DNA of 64,000 nucleotides from Saccharopolyspora rhizosphaerae (GTDB taxonomy: Bacteria; Actinomycetota; Actinomycetes; Mycobacteriales; Pseudonocardiaceae): positions 124,001 through 188,000 of the forward strand of contig NZ_RSAA01000007.1 of assembly GCF_003931915.1 (NCBI RefSeq), read 5' to 3'. Position numbers and translations under genes: made by a program. Under the pieces are notes generated by a model that was not told where the DNA came from, did not search any database, and saw nothing but the letters and a program-made list of their open reading frames with translations. Of this stretch, positions 54,522 through 63,018 are shown piece by piece. Every line of letters begins with the position of its first letter. Position 1 is the stretch's first letter.

Positions 54522-56102
54522 TCACGCCACGCGGCGCGTGGTGCTCGGGACCGCGGCCAGCAGGGTCTGGGTGTAGTCGTGCTGCGGGTCGAGCAGGACC
54601 TGCTCGACCGTGCCCAGCTCGACGATCTCGCCCTGGTACATCACGGCCACGCGGTCGGCGATGTTCCACGCCAAGCCGAGGTCGTGGGTGATGACCAGCG
54701 TCGACAGTCCCCGGTCCACGCGCAGGCGCAGCAGCAGCGAGAGGATCTCGCCGCGCACCGTGGCGTCCAGCGAGGCGACCGGCTCGTCGGCGATGAGCAC
54801 CTCCGGCTCCAGCACCAGCGCTCCCGCGATGACCACGCGCTGCCGCTGACCACCGGAGAGCTCGTGCGGGAAGCGCGCGAAGTACTGCTCGGCCGGGCGC
54901 AGCTCCGCGGCTTCGAGGGCTGCGGACACCCGGCCCGGTTCGTCGTCGGTGATGCCGTGGATCCGCAGTCCCTCGGCCACCGCCTCGTAAACGGTGTGCC
55001 TGGGGTTGAGCGCACCAGTCGGGTCCTGCAGCACCAGCTGGGCCTTGCGCCGGTACTCCCGCAGCGCCGCGACGCCGGTCGGCAGCGGCGCGCTTCTGAA
55101 CCGCACCTGCCCGCCGGTGGGCCGCTGCAGCCCGAGCAGCGTGCGCGCGAGCGTCGTCTTGCCGGAACCGGACTGGCCGACCAGCGCGACGATCTCGTTG
55201 CGCCCCACCTCCAGGTCGACTCCCCGCACCGCGCGCACGGTCCCGCCGGAGCGGCTGCGGAAGGTCACCTGCACGTCCTCGGCCGTCAGCAGCGGCTCAC
55301 CCACGGGACCGCCCTGGGTGAGCCGGAAACGCGCCTCGCCCACCGTCGGGAACGCGTCGGCCAGCGCCCGGCTGTGCTCGTGCTGCGGGCGGCTCATGAC
55401 CTGCTCGGTCGGCCCGTGCTCGACGAGTTCGCCGCGGTGCATCACCGCCAGCCGCGAGCAGGTCGCCGACAGCACCGACAGGTCGTGGCTGATCACCACC
55501 AGCGCGATGCCACGCTCGGCCACCAGTCGCTTGAGCAGGTCCAGGACCTGCGCCTGGACCACGACGTCGAGCGCGGTGGTGGGTTCGTCGGCGATGACCA
55601 GGCGCGGTTCGCAGGCCAGCGCCATGGCGATCATGACGCGCTGCTTCTGACCTCCGGACAGCTCGTGCGGGTAGGCACCGGCGCGGTCAAGAGGCAGCTC
55701 CACCTGGGTCAGCAGCTCGGCGACCCGCGCGCTGAGGTCCCCCTTGCCGCCGTGCAGCCGGATCGGCTCCGCGATCTGCTCGCCGACGGTGCGCACCGGG
55801 TTCAGCGCGTGCATCGCGCCCTGGAACACCACCGACGCTCCGGCCCAGCGGACCGCGCGCAGCCGGCCGAAGCTCATCTCCCGCACGTCCTCGCCGTCGA
55901 GCAGCACCTGGCCGTCGACGCGTGCGGTGCGCGGCAGCAGCCGCAGCACCGACATCGCCAGGCTCGTCTTGCCGCAGCCGGACTCGCCCGCCAAGCCGAG
56001 GGTGTCACCCGGCTCCACGCTCAGGTCCACACCGGACACCGCGGGTTCGCTCGCGCCGCCGTAGGTGATCGAGACGTCGCGCCACCGCAGGATCGGACTC
56101 AC
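54522..56102 (-). CDS. Peptide ABC transporter ATP-binding protein, two fused ATPase domains
   Basis: 526 residues carrying both nucleotide-binding domains that Dpp/Opp systems often have as separate proteins. Domain 1 has Walker A GESGCGKTS (39-47) and signature LSGGQKQRV. Domain 2 has Walker A GQSGSGKTT (near 330) and LSGGQRQRV. Both have intact Walker B (VIADEP, LIADEP). GTG 56102 overlaps the permease stop by 4 bp. It is the last gene of the transporter operon. Confidence 0.93.
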   Translation of the reverse strand: MSPILRWRDVSITYGGASEPAVSGVDLSVEPGDTLGLAGESGCGKTSLAMSVLRLLPRTARVDGQVLLDGEDVREMSFGRLRAVRWAGASVVFQGAMHALNPVRTVGEQIAEPIRLHGGKGDLSARVAELLTQVELPLDRAGAYPHELSGGQKQRVMIAMALACEPRLVIADEPTTALDVVVQAQVLDLLKRLVAERGIALVVISHDLSVLSATCSRLAVMHRGELVEHGPTEQVMSRPQHEHSRALADAFPTVGEARFRLTQGGPVGEPLLTAEDVQVTFRSRSGGTVRAVRGVDLEVGRNEIVALVGQSGSGKTTLARTLLGLQRPTGGQVRFRSAPLPTGVAALREYRRKAQLVLQDPTGALNPRHTVYEAVAEGLRIHGITDDEPGRVSAALEAAELRPAEQYFARFPHELSGGQRQRVVIAGALVLEPEVLIADEPVASLDATVRGEILSLLLRLRVDRGLSTLVITHDLGLAWNIADRVAVMYQGEIVELGTVEQVLLDPQHDYTQTLLAAVPSTTRRVA

Positions 56103-56998
56103 CGCTGCCCCCGCAACCTCGGGTTGAACACCGCTTCCAGCGCCCGGCCGCACAGCGTGAAACCGAGCACCACCAACACGATTCCCACGCCGGGTGGCAG
56201 CAGGTACCACCAGGCGCCACCGGTGACCGCTCCGGTGTCCATCGCCGACTTCAGCATCGTCCCCCAGGAAACCCGGCTCGGGTCCCCGAGTCCGAGGAAC
56301 GACAGAGTGGACTCGGAGATGATCGAGCTGGCCACCGACAACGTGGTGTTGGCGAAGACCAGCGGCAGCACCGCGGGCAGCACGTGCTTGACGATCACGT
56401 GCCCGTGCCCGGCCCCGAGCGCTCGGGCGCGGTCGATGTAGGGCCGCGCCTCGATGGTCAGCGTCTGCGCGCGCACCACCCGCGCGGTGTGCGGCCAGGA
56501 CGTCACGCCGATGGCCAGCACGATCGTCCACAGTCCCCGTTCGAGCACGGTGGACAGCGCGATCGCCAGCACCAGCGACGGCAGCACCAGGAAGAAGTCG
56601 GTGAACCGCAGCAGGATCCGCGAGGTCCAGCCGCCGAAGTGCGCTGCCGTGACCCCGACGAGCGCGCCGATGAGCACCGACAGCACCGCTGCCGAGAGCC
56701 CGACGACCAGCGAGACCCGCGCTCCCCACCAGCTCAGCAGCAGCACCGACCGACCGGATTCGTCGGTGCCCAGCGGGTTCTCGGCGCTGGGCGCCTGCAG
56801 CGCCGCGCCGGTGGCGCGGGTGACGTCCAGCCCGGACGGGTCGGTGAGCAGCGGCGCCAGCAGCGCGAGCAGGACGATGCCGGCCAGCAGCACCAGTCCG
56901 GCCAGCCCGGCGCGGTCGGCGCGGAAGACCCGCCAGCCCTCGGTGACGCTCTCCTTGCGCCGCGCGCGCACGACCTGGGACGCGGTGGGGGCGCTCAT
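56099..56998 (-). CDS. Peptide ABC transporter permease (DppC type)
   Basis: 299 residues with about six hydrophobic helices and the permease motif DRARALGAGHGHVIVKHVLPAV (about 190-212, the EAA loop). The start is ATG 56998, overlapping the DppB-type stop by 4 bp. It forms the channel with the other permease. Confidence 0.93.
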   Translation of the reverse strand: MSAPTASQVVRARRKESVTEGWRVFRADRAGLAGLVLLAGIVLLALLAPLLTDPSGLDVTRATGAALQAPSAENPLGTDESGRSVLLLSWWGARVSLVVGLSAAVLSVLIGALVGVTAAHFGGWTSRILLRFTDFFLVLPSLVLAIALSTVLERGLWTIVLAIGVTSWPHTARVVRAQTLTIEARPYIDRARALGAGHGHVIVKHVLPAVLPLVFANTTLSVASSIISESTLSFLGLGDPSRVSWGTMLKSAMDTGAVTGGAWWYLLPPGVGIVLVVLGFTLCGRALEAVFNPRLRGQR

Positions 56999-58032
56999 GA
57001 TTCACGCACCCGGGGGTCGATGACCCGGTAGAGCAGGTCGGCCAGCACGTTCATCACCACCACGCTCCCCGCCAGCACGATGAAGATGCCCTGCAGCAGC
57101 GGCAGGTCCGGCACCCGCAGGGCTTCGAAGGTCAGCAGGCCCAGACCGGGCCACGAGAACACCGTCTCCACGGTGATCGCACCGGCGACCACGAGCCCCA
57201 GCCGCAGGAAGATCAACGTCACCGCGGGCAGCAGGGCGTTGGGCACGGCGTGCCTGCTGCGCACCAGGTCCTCGCGGAGCCCCTTGGCGCGCGCGGTGGT
57301 CAGGTACTCCTCGCCCATCTCCTCCAGCAGCGAGGAGCGCATCACCATCAGGTACTCGGCGTAGATCACGGCGAGCATCGTCAGCACCGGCAGCACCATG
57401 TGGTGGGCCACGTCGAGCACCTGCGGCAGCAAGCCCGCGGGCGTGTCCGGGTCGGAGATGCCGCCGACCGGGAACAAGCCCGGGATCGGGCCCACGCCGA
57501 CGCCGAAGGCCATCAGCACGATCAGGCCCAGCCAGAAGGTCGGCACCGACCACAGCGCGAGCGCCACCGAGCTGGTGGTCTTGTCGAACGCGCCGCCGTG
57601 CTTCCACGCCGCGCGCGCCCCCATCCACAGCCCCAGCACGATGGCCAGCACGGTGGCGGTGCCGACCAGCAGCAGGGTCGGGCCGATGCGCTGCAGGATC
57701 AGTTCGCCGACCGGTCGGCTGTAGGTGTAGGAGGTGCCGAGGTCGCCCTGCAGCAGGTTGCCGAGGAAGTCCAGGAACTGCTTCCACAGCGGCTGGTCGA
57801 GGCCGAGCCGTTCCCGCAGGTCGGCGATCTGCTGCGAGGTCATGGGGGCACCGCGGGTCATGGTGCGCACCGGGTCGCCGGGCATCACCCGGAACAGGAA
57901 GAAGCCGAGCACGGCGACCAGCAGCAGGCTCACCAGCCCGCCGCCGATCTTGCCGCCGACGAAGCGCAGGAACCGGCCGCCGCCTCCGGCGGCCGGTTCC
58001 TCGGTGTCCACAGTGGTCAGCAGGTCGGACAC
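56995..58032 (-). CDS. Peptide ABC transporter permease (DppB type)
   Basis: 345 residues, about six membrane helices. The N-terminal FLFRVMPGDPVRTMTRGAP is the DppB signature. The EAA loop appears as EEYLTTARAKGLREDLVRSRHAVPNALLPAVT. I chose GTG 58032, 4 bp after the substrate-binding-protein stop; an upstream in-frame extension is shadow sequence of that gene. Confidence 0.93.
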   Translation of the reverse strand: MSDLLTTVDTEEPAAGGGGRFLRFVGGKIGGGLVSLLLVAVLGFFLFRVMPGDPVRTMTRGAPMTSQQIADLRERLGLDQPLWKQFLDFLGNLLQGDLGTSYTYSRPVGELILQRIGPTLLLVGTATVLAIVLGLWMGARAAWKHGGAFDKTTSSVALALWSVPTFWLGLIVLMAFGVGVGPIPGLFPVGGISDPDTPAGLLPQVLDVAHHMVLPVLTMLAVIYAEYLMVMRSSLLEEMGEEYLTTARAKGLREDLVRSRHAVPNALLPAVTLIFLRLGLVVAGAITVETVFSWPGLGLLTFEALRVPDLPLLQGIFIVLAGSVVVMNVLADLLYRVIDPRVRES

Positions 58033-58036
58033 GCGG

Positions 58037-59830
58037 TCACTCCCGGTCGTCGGCGGTGGCGCGGCGACGCGCGACGACCACCAGGCCCACGAGCACGACC
58101 AGGACCACCGCACCGCCCAGCACCCAGGCGACGGTGGTGTAGTTCGTGCCGCCGGTGCCCTTGATCGCCTGCTCGGTGGGCTCGGCGCCGTAGTAGCCCC
58201 AGTAGCCCTGCTGGCCGGTGATCACGCCGTTGCTGGCGGGTTGCAGGGTGAAGCCGGCGTAGCGGTCGCCGCGGTGGGCCTCCAGCGAGTTGGCGTAGAA
58301 CAGCACCAGCCCGGTGGCCTGGTCGTGGAACCGCTCCTGCAGCTGCTTGACCAGGTCGATCCGCTTGGCGGGGTCGAACTCGGCGAGCTGCTTGGTGTAG
58401 AGGTCGTCGTAGACCGGATCGCACTGCAGCGTGTCCGGGGTGCCGTTGCCGTCGGGCGTCGGGCGGGCGCCGCAGGTCTGCAACCGCAGCACGTAGTCCG
58501 GGTCGGGGTTGGCCGACCATCCGCTGATGACCATGTCGAAGTCACCGGCGGTGGTGCGGTCGTTGAGCTGGTTGTCCGACACCGGCTGCAGTTCGACGGT
58601 GATGCCCAGGTCCGCCAACCAGCGCTTGACGAACTCGCCGACCTGCGAGTCCATCGACTCGTCGCCGTGCAGCACGAAGTCGAAGTTGAGCGGTTCGCCC
58701 TGCGGCGTGCGGCGGATGCCGTCGGGACCGCGGGTGTACCCGGCCTCGTCGAGCATCCGGTTCGCCGTGGCCGGGTCGAAGGTGCGCGGCTGCGGCGGGG
58801 TCCAGTGGTAGTCCTCGAAGATCGGCGGCAGGTATCCCCCACCGACCTGGCCGTAGCCGCCGAGAACGCGGTCGACGAGGACCTGCCGGTCGATGCCGTG
58901 CTCGATGGCGCGCCGGACGCGGACGTCGGTGAGCGCGGGGTGGCCGGTGCCGATCGGCTGGTTCTCGCTGTTGGTGGCGCCGGGGTTGAGGATCATCTCG
59001 TAGAACCGGCGGCCCTGGCCCTTGACCTGGTTGATGTCGGGTTGGTCGGCGAGGGCGTCGAACTGCGCGGGCGTGAGCTTCTGCACCACGTCGACGTCGC
59101 CCTTGCGCAGCGCCTGCACGGCGGCGTCGCTGTTCTTGTACTGGATGAACTGCAGCTCGGAGACCTTCGGCGCGCCCCGCCAGAACTGCGGGTTGGCGGT
59201 GAGCGTGACGTCCTGCTCCGCCCGGTGGTCGGTGAGCACGTAGGGCCCGCTGCCGACGATCGGCATCTGGTCGTTGGCGAAGTTCGCGACGTCGGTGACC
59301 TGGGACCACACGTGCTCGGGCACGATCGGCGCGTCGATGGCCAGCATCGTGGCCTGCGGCGTGCGGGTGCGGATGACCAGCGTGGCGTCGTCCGGTGCGG
59401 TGACGGTCTCGAAGTTCTCGACGAAGTTGCCGTTCGCGGTGGCCGCGGCCGGGTCGGTCATCATCCGGTTGAAGGTGTAGGCGGCGTCGCGCGCGGTCAC
59501 CGGTCGACCGTCGGACCAGGTGACCCCGGGCCGGATGTGGAAGGTCCAGGTGAGCTTGTCCGGTGTGGACTCCCACCACTCCGCCAGCTCCGGTTCCACC
59601 CCGAAGTCGTTGGCGTTGTAGGTGGTCAGCGTCGGGTAGATCGCCCGGAAGATGTCCGTGGCGGCCAACGAGTAACCCAGGAACGGGTTGAGCGAGTCGA
59701 TCTGCTGCTGCAGCCCGACCCGCAGCGCCGCGCCCTCCGGGCGCTCTCCGTCCTCCTGTGCCGACACCGGTGCGGGCAGCAGCAAGCCGACCAGCAACGC
59801 GGCCCCCAGCGCGACGAGTCGTCTACGCAC
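58037..59830 (-). CDS. Peptide ABC transporter substrate-binding protein with C-terminal membrane anchor
   Basis: 597 residues, SBP family 5. A Sec signal with probable cleavage after VSA (residue 24) lacks a lipobox Cys. The large domain includes TWTFHIRPGVTWSDGRPVTA and IVGSGPYVLT. The C-terminus has a predicted transmembrane helix (VAWVLGGAVVLVVLVGLVVV, about 563-583) and a basic tail. It is thus anchored at the end of the chain rather than as a lipoprotein. The start is GTG 59830, with AAGGGGG 7 bp upstream. First gene of the four-gene operon. Confidence 0.9.
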   Translation of the reverse strand: MRRRLVALGAALLVGLLLPAPVSAQEDGERPEGAALRVGLQQQIDSLNPFLGYSLAATDIFRAIYPTLTTYNANDFGVEPELAEWWESTPDKLTWTFHIRPGVTWSDGRPVTARDAAYTFNRMMTDPAAATANGNFVENFETVTAPDDATLVIRTRTPQATMLAIDAPIVPEHVWSQVTDVANFANDQMPIVGSGPYVLTDHRAEQDVTLTANPQFWRGAPKVSELQFIQYKNSDAAVQALRKGDVDVVQKLTPAQFDALADQPDINQVKGQGRRFYEMILNPGATNSENQPIGTGHPALTDVRVRRAIEHGIDRQVLVDRVLGGYGQVGGGYLPPIFEDYHWTPPQPRTFDPATANRMLDEAGYTRGPDGIRRTPQGEPLNFDFVLHGDESMDSQVGEFVKRWLADLGITVELQPVSDNQLNDRTTAGDFDMVISGWSANPDPDYVLRLQTCGARPTPDGNGTPDTLQCDPVYDDLYTKQLAEFDPAKRIDLVKQLQERFHDQATGLVLFYANSLEAHRGDRYAGFTLQPASNGVITGQQGYWGYYGAEPTEQAIKGTGGTNYTTVAWVLGGAVVLVVLVGLVVVARRRATADDRE

Positions 59831-60077
59831 GTGTGGCCCCCTTCGTCCTCGCGCGAATGGAAAGAAGGAACCACCTCCCGCTGCTGTTAGTCAATGCTCC
59901 ACCACGGGTTGTCGTGATCTCGAGTCGCAGGTGGGCACGAAACCGTGACCCGCGGCCACCCACCGGGGTCGCTGGACCGGTGGGCGGCGGCGGGTTCGAG
60001 AGGTGGGCGCGGTCGGCGAGAACGCCGCGGTCGGGCGGCAGAGAGGCCACCCGGAAGGCGTGAGCGCGGGGCTCAGT

Positions 60078-60800
60078 TCACAGGTCGCCCCAGCGGGCCG
60101 GCTGCCACTGCACGCACTGCGGGCGCGCGCCGGTGCGGGTGAACTCGTCGAGGGCGGCGCGCAGTTCGCGGAACGACAGCACGGCGTTGCGCGGGAACTT
60201 CAGCGTGCTGCCCGCGTCGAAGGGCAGCGCAGGTGCGTCCGGCGACGGCCGCGGGTTGCAGGTGTGCCAGGACGTCATCTCGCCCTCGTCGTCCTCTTCG
60301 GTGAAGTTGAGGACTCCGAGCTCGTCCTCGGTGTCGGTGACCACCCGGACCTGCTCGTACGGGCCGGGCGCCTCGGGATCGGAGTGCGGCCGGTCCCAGA
60401 CGTAGACGTGCCCGGCCGCGGGACTCGGGTGACGCAGCAGCTTGTCGACGAGTTCGGCCTTGTCGTCCTCGTTCTGCGCGTAGTGGCGTTCGCCGTCGAC
60501 GACCACGGTGGTGACGGTGACGCCGAGTTCGGTGTTGCGGGCACCGATGGCCTCGGCCTTGAGACCTTCCAGGCAGGTCCGGGCTTCGGTGAGCGCCTTC
60601 ATCGCCGCACCCTGGTGGTACACCAGGTCGCCCCAGTACGGGTGGCCGAGGACCTTGTTGAGGTCGTCGTAGACGGCGCGCGTCTCCTCGATCAGCTTGT
60701 CCACCGCGTCGACCGGCACATCGGTCAGGCGCGCGAAAACCACCGCAGCCGGCTCCAGCGGTGCGTGCGGGTCGGGCTCGTCCTGTGCTGGATTCGACAT
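60078..60800 (-). CDS. Imm1-like immunity protein, orphan
   Basis: 240 residues. The C-terminal half resembles Imm1-family immunity proteins of polymorphic-toxin systems: ending LSFRELRAALDEFTRTGARPQCVQWQPA, preceded by ELGVLNFTEEDDEG and LPFDAGSTLKFPRNAV. The N-terminal half (about 1-90) is a helical segment I do not recognise. It would normally neutralise a cognate toxin, but none is visible in the window. ATG 60800 follows GGGAAGGC. The 247 bp up to the transporter gene hold no gene, but a hairpin (CCCACCGG...CCGGTGGG) near 59956-59981 may act as a terminator. Confidence 0.65.
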   Translation of the reverse strand: MSNPAQDEPDPHAPLEPAAVVFARLTDVPVDAVDKLIEETRAVYDDLNKVLGHPYWGDLVYHQGAAMKALTEARTCLEGLKAEAIGARNTELGVTVTTVVVDGERHYAQNEDDKAELVDKLLRHPSPAAGHVYVWDRPHSDPEAPGPYEQVRVVTDTEDELGVLNFTEEDDEGEMTSWHTCNPRPSPDAPALPFDAGSTLKFPRNAVLSFRELRAALDEFTRTGARPQCVQWQPARWGDL

Positions 60801-60925
60801 GCCTTCCCTGCATCCACTTCGATCACGGGCACCAGCGCGGGCACCCCAACCCCAGCTCGTTCCCACTGAGGCTACCGCGCGTCATGTGGCGGTCCCGCAG
60901 CGCATCGGTTTGATCTCCGACGGGC

Positions 60926-61552
60926 TCAACCAGCCCAGTCGCTGAGCACTTCCAGCGCCTGCTCGTCCCGGATCGCACCCAGGGACAGCAGCGCGCGGGT
61001 GAGCCCCCTGGTGTCGTCGAGGCCGAGGTCGTCGACGAGGTCGGCGGGCAGGCTCAGCGCCGACAGCGCGACCCCGAGCATCCCGGCGTCGAGGAGGCCG
61101 GCACCGCGGCGGCCCATCGGGCGGCCGACGGCCGCGTGCAGTTGCACGGCGGTGTCGACGCTGGCCCGGCTGATCTCGCCCAGCAGGGCGCGCACCTCCG
61201 GGTTGCGCACGCCTTCGAGGTGGAGTTCGAACAGCGCGAGGAAGTGCGAGCGGGCGCTGCCCGACATCCGGCCCAGCATCGCCGCGTACAGCGCGGTGAC
61301 GTCCTCGGCACCGATGTCGTCGGGGACGTTCTCGCAGAGCGCTTCGAGCGCGGCGACGTGGCGTTCGGCGAGGTGGTGCGCGATCGCCTCGAACAAGGCG
61401 TTGCGCGTCGGGTAGTAGTTCTTGGTGGTGCCCTCCGGGACCCGCGCCTCGCGGTCGATCGCGCGGTGGGTCAGCCCACGGCCGCCGTCACGTGCGAGCA
61501 CCTCGACAGCAGCCTCGGCGAGCAGTTCCCGACGGTTTCCTCGCTGCGTCAT
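60926..61552 (-). CDS. TetR family transcriptional regulator
   Basis: 208 residues. The N-terminal helix-turn-helix spans about 8-50 (LLAEAAVEVLARDGGRGLTHRAI... EGTTKNYYPTRNALFEA). The ligand-binding domain is helical and unassigned. A dyad 29 bp upstream (61582-61594) is a candidate operator. ATG 61552 follows AGGGG. It lies on the same strand downstream of the enoyl-CoA hydratase gene. Its effector is not known. Confidence 0.92.
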   Translation of the reverse strand: MTQRGNRRELLAEAAVEVLARDGGRGLTHRAIDREARVPEGTTKNYYPTRNALFEAIAHHLAERHVAALEALCENVPDDIGAEDVTALYAAMLGRMSGSARSHFLALFELHLEGVRNPEVRALLGEISRASVDTAVQLHAAVGRPMGRRGAGLLDAGMLGVALSALSLPADLVDDLGLDDTRGLTRALLSLGAIRDEQALEVLSDWAG

Positions 61553-61581
61553 GCATCCCCTAGGTCCGACTCGACTCGACC

Positions 61582-61594
61582 AAGATCGTATCTT
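61582..61594. promoter_or_regulatory. Possible TetR operator
   Basis: AAGATCGTATCTT is an inverted repeat (AAGAT/ATCTT, 3-bp centre) 29 bp before the TetR gene, in a locally AT-richer stretch. Autoregulation by TetR proteins at such sites is common. The rest of the 206-bp gap shows no gene. Confidence 0.35.
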
Positions 61595-61758
61595 CGCCAC
61601 CACGCCAGTGGTACGAGGGCACGCGGGGTTTCGCACGACGTTCTGCGCCGGACGGCCGAGCCGCCGGCTCCCCCCAGGCGTTGGCCTGCGCGCGGACCAG
61701 GCAGCACGCACTGCTCGCAGGCGCCGGGTACTAGCAGTCGATGATCGTCAGCCGGTGA

Positions 61759-62583
61759 TCACTGCGTCGAGCCGAGCTGCTGGGCCAGCTCGGCGATGCG
61801 GCGCAGCTGCGCGGCGCGCTCGGCCGCGAGCTGCTGCTCCGGGTCGACGGCCTCGTCGGCCAGCGCGAGCAGCGACAGCGTCTCGCGCACCGCTCCCTCC
61901 GGTGGCGCGGACACCGCCTCGACGAGGCCTTCCACCGCGTCGGCCAGCTCGTCGGGTTCGACGACATGGTTGGCCAGGCCGATGCGCAGCGCCTCGTCCG
62001 CAGTGACCTCCCGCCCGGTCACGCAGATCTCCACGGCGCGCGAGTACCCGACCGCGCGCACCAGCGGCAGCGTGCCGCCGAGGTCGGGCACCAGGCCGAG
62101 CCCGGTCTCGGCCATCCGCAGCCGCGCGTCGGTGGTCAGCACTCTGAGGTCGCAGGCCAGGGCCAGCTGGAACCCGGCGCCGATCGCGTGTCCCTGCACG
62201 GCGGCGATCGTGACGCGGTCCGGTTCCCGCAACCAGCTGAAGGCCTGCTGGTAGCCGGCGATCTCGGCGTCGGACTGCTCGGTGGGGCGCTCGGCCAGCG
62301 CCGCCAGTCCCGGAGCCCCGTCCACCCCGTCGGGGCCGAACATCCTCCGGTCCAGCCCGGCCGAGAACGCCCGGCCGGCTCCGCGCAGCACGACGACCTG
62401 GACCTCCGCACCCAGCGACCGGCCGACCTCCCGCAACGCCTGCCAGGTGTGCGGTGTTTGCGCGTTGAGCTTGTCCGGGCGGTCCAGCGTGATGGTGGCA
62501 CGCCGCCCGTGGATCGTGAGCCCCACACCGCCACGATCCAACAGGCCGGCGTCCACTACCGACTCCGCCAAGCGGACCTCCAT
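61759..62583 (-). CDS. Enoyl-CoA hydratase/isomerase family protein
   Basis: 274 residues, crotonase fold. Oxyanion-hole residues are in GRAFSAGLDRRMF and the HAIGAGFQLALACDLRV stretch. The catalytic region is MAETGLGLVPDLGGTLPLVRAVG. A fatty-acid or acyl-CoA substrate is likely. The start is ATG 62583. The regulator gene downstream of it may control it, which is inference. Confidence 0.92.
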   Translation of the reverse strand: MEVRLAESVVDAGLLDRGGVGLTIHGRRATITLDRPDKLNAQTPHTWQALREVGRSLGAEVQVVVLRGAGRAFSAGLDRRMFGPDGVDGAPGLAALAERPTEQSDAEIAGYQQAFSWLREPDRVTIAAVQGHAIGAGFQLALACDLRVLTTDARLRMAETGLGLVPDLGGTLPLVRAVGYSRAVEICVTGREVTADEALRIGLANHVVEPDELADAVEGLVEAVSAPPEGAVRETLSLLALADEAVDPEQQLAAERAAQLRRIAELAQQLGSTQ

Positions 62584-62620
62584 TGCCGACGGCTCGGCCG
62601 TGGGCGGCCGGCCGTCGAGT

Positions 62621-62830
62621 TCACTTCTTCTTGGACCGGGTCGCGCCCCCGCGGCCGCGCAACTGCACGCCTGATTCGCTCAGAACCCGGTGCACGAAGC
62701 CGTAGGACCGACCGGTCGACTCCGCCAGCGCGCGGATGCTCGCCCCCTTCTCGTACTTCTTCCTCAGATCACTGGCCAGCTTGTCGCGCGCGCTTCCCGT
62801 AATGCGCGCGCCCTTCTTCAGCTCAGCCAC
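62621..62830 (-). CDS. Small helix-turn-helix protein
   Basis: 69 residues, basic. A single HTH covers about 20-52 (DLRKKYEKGASIRALAES, then TGRSYGFVHRVLSESG), with a Lys-rich end (RSKKK). It belongs to a conserved actinobacterial group of small HTH proteins that I cannot name more precisely. The start is GTG 62830, with GGAAGGCGGGG upstream. It is 37 bp ahead of the enoyl-CoA hydratase gene on the same strand. Confidence 0.8.
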   Translation of the reverse strand: MAELKKGARITGSARDKLASDLRKKYEKGASIRALAESTGRSYGFVHRVLSESGVQLRGRGGATRSKKK

Positions 62831-63018
62831 GGTGTCCCCGCCTTCCCTCTGAGCAGGTCGGGCCTCGCGACCCCTGTCAGCGCAATGATCGAACAGGAAA
62901 GGCACGAACGCCAGGCGATCATGGAAAAAAGATCGGCCATCGGTCGAGATGTGCACGCGGCGATCACCGGAATGCACTAATCCATCCGTAGTAGCCCGGC
63001 GGCGGGGTGCACGGAGCG

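Noticed and set aside
56103-57005. Apparent fusion of an extra N-terminal domain to the dual ABC ATPase
   Set aside because: That region is an out-of-frame reading of the DppC-type permease gene, which has clear membrane helices and a 4-bp overlap.
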